Shown here: positions 63,880-64,000 of the stretch, one piece after another | Layout: each line of letters starts with the position of its first letter | Numbering within the stretch: position 1 is the first letter of the stretch | From: Sepiola atlantica | Lineage: Eukaryota > Mollusca > Cephalopoda > Sepiida > Sepiolidae | Assembly (NCBI GenBank): GCA_963556195.1 | Contig: OY744537.1 | Span: 23,924,441-23,988,440, forward strand | Direction of reading: 5' to 3' | DNA: 64,000 nt | Notes under the pieces: model-generated | Told to the model about the DNA's origin: nothing | Database searches by the model: none | What the model saw: only the letters and a program-made list of their open reading frames with translations | Translations under genes and position numbers: made by a program

Positions 63880-64000
63880 GAGGATTGCTAATTTGTTTAT
63901 TTGGATTATTCGGACTACTGTTCTCATCTTGGCTGCTATCCTCACAACGTTTCAGCCAATGTAACTTCCAATCTTCTTCAGGGGTGTCTTATTAAACTCG
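63880..64000 (-). repeat. Family HH SINE 3' end, cut by the window edge
   Basis: ATTCGGACTACTGTTCTCAT, CACAACGTTTCAGCC and TCTTCTTCAGGGG are the reverse complement of the family end. The motif reads CTGAAGA then GAAACGTTGTG, with a weakened stem II. Confidence 0.7.

Overview
This window looks like repeat-dense, AT-rich intergenic or intronic DNA from an animal, most likely a cephalopod mollusc such as an octopus. That assignment is an inference. It rests on long TA/CA microsatellites, GATGAT-tailed non-LTR retrotransposon ends, several SINE-like families that resemble those of octopus genomes, and relics of animal DNA transposons. I find no intact host protein-coding gene, rRNA gene or functional tRNA gene. 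Nearly every long open frame is a transposon relic or an artefact of simple repeats.

Layout. 0-5 kb: minisatellites, an inverted pair of hammerhead-like motifs, and SINE pieces, one of which has expanded into an array of about 800 bp. 6-11 kb: relics of non-LTR retrotransposons and a hAT transposase C-terminus, then the first U2-headed SINE. 12-18 kb: short inverted-repeat elements, including a 466-bp element with a clean 8-bp target duplication, a mariner relic and a duplicated LINE tail. 19-23 kb: a polypurine tract of about 1 kb and a reverse-strand U2-headed SINE. 23-36 kb: dispersed repeats, a perfect 48-bp hairpin, and a U2-headed SINE with a 14-bp target duplication. 37-45 kb: two LINE families and a tRNA-headed SINE. 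45-50 kb: clustered hammerhead-like motifs and a 1.35-kb foldback element. 49.8-53.9 kb: a complete but decayed DNA transposon with inverted repeats of about 300 bp. It encodes an XPG/FEN1-like nuclease region and a C-terminal eight-cysteine finger, the signature of the Academ superfamily. 54-64 kb: more SINEs (two with target duplications), a C2H2 zinc-finger fragment and a minisatellite of about 750 bp.

Three things stand out. First, a SINE family starts with the 5' end of U2 snRNA and was mobilised by retrotransposition, as shown by 12-14 bp target duplications at three copies. Second, a CTGANGA / stem-loop / GAAAC motif recurs in several otherwise unrelated repeats. In the best copies stems I and II pair and a short palindromic stem III is followed by an allowed cleavage base, as in the small hammerhead ribozymes of Penelope-like elements and retrozymes. 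Third, the Academ-type transposon can be delimited end to end. The elements do not form a pathway; they are layers of mobile DNA, many nested in one another.
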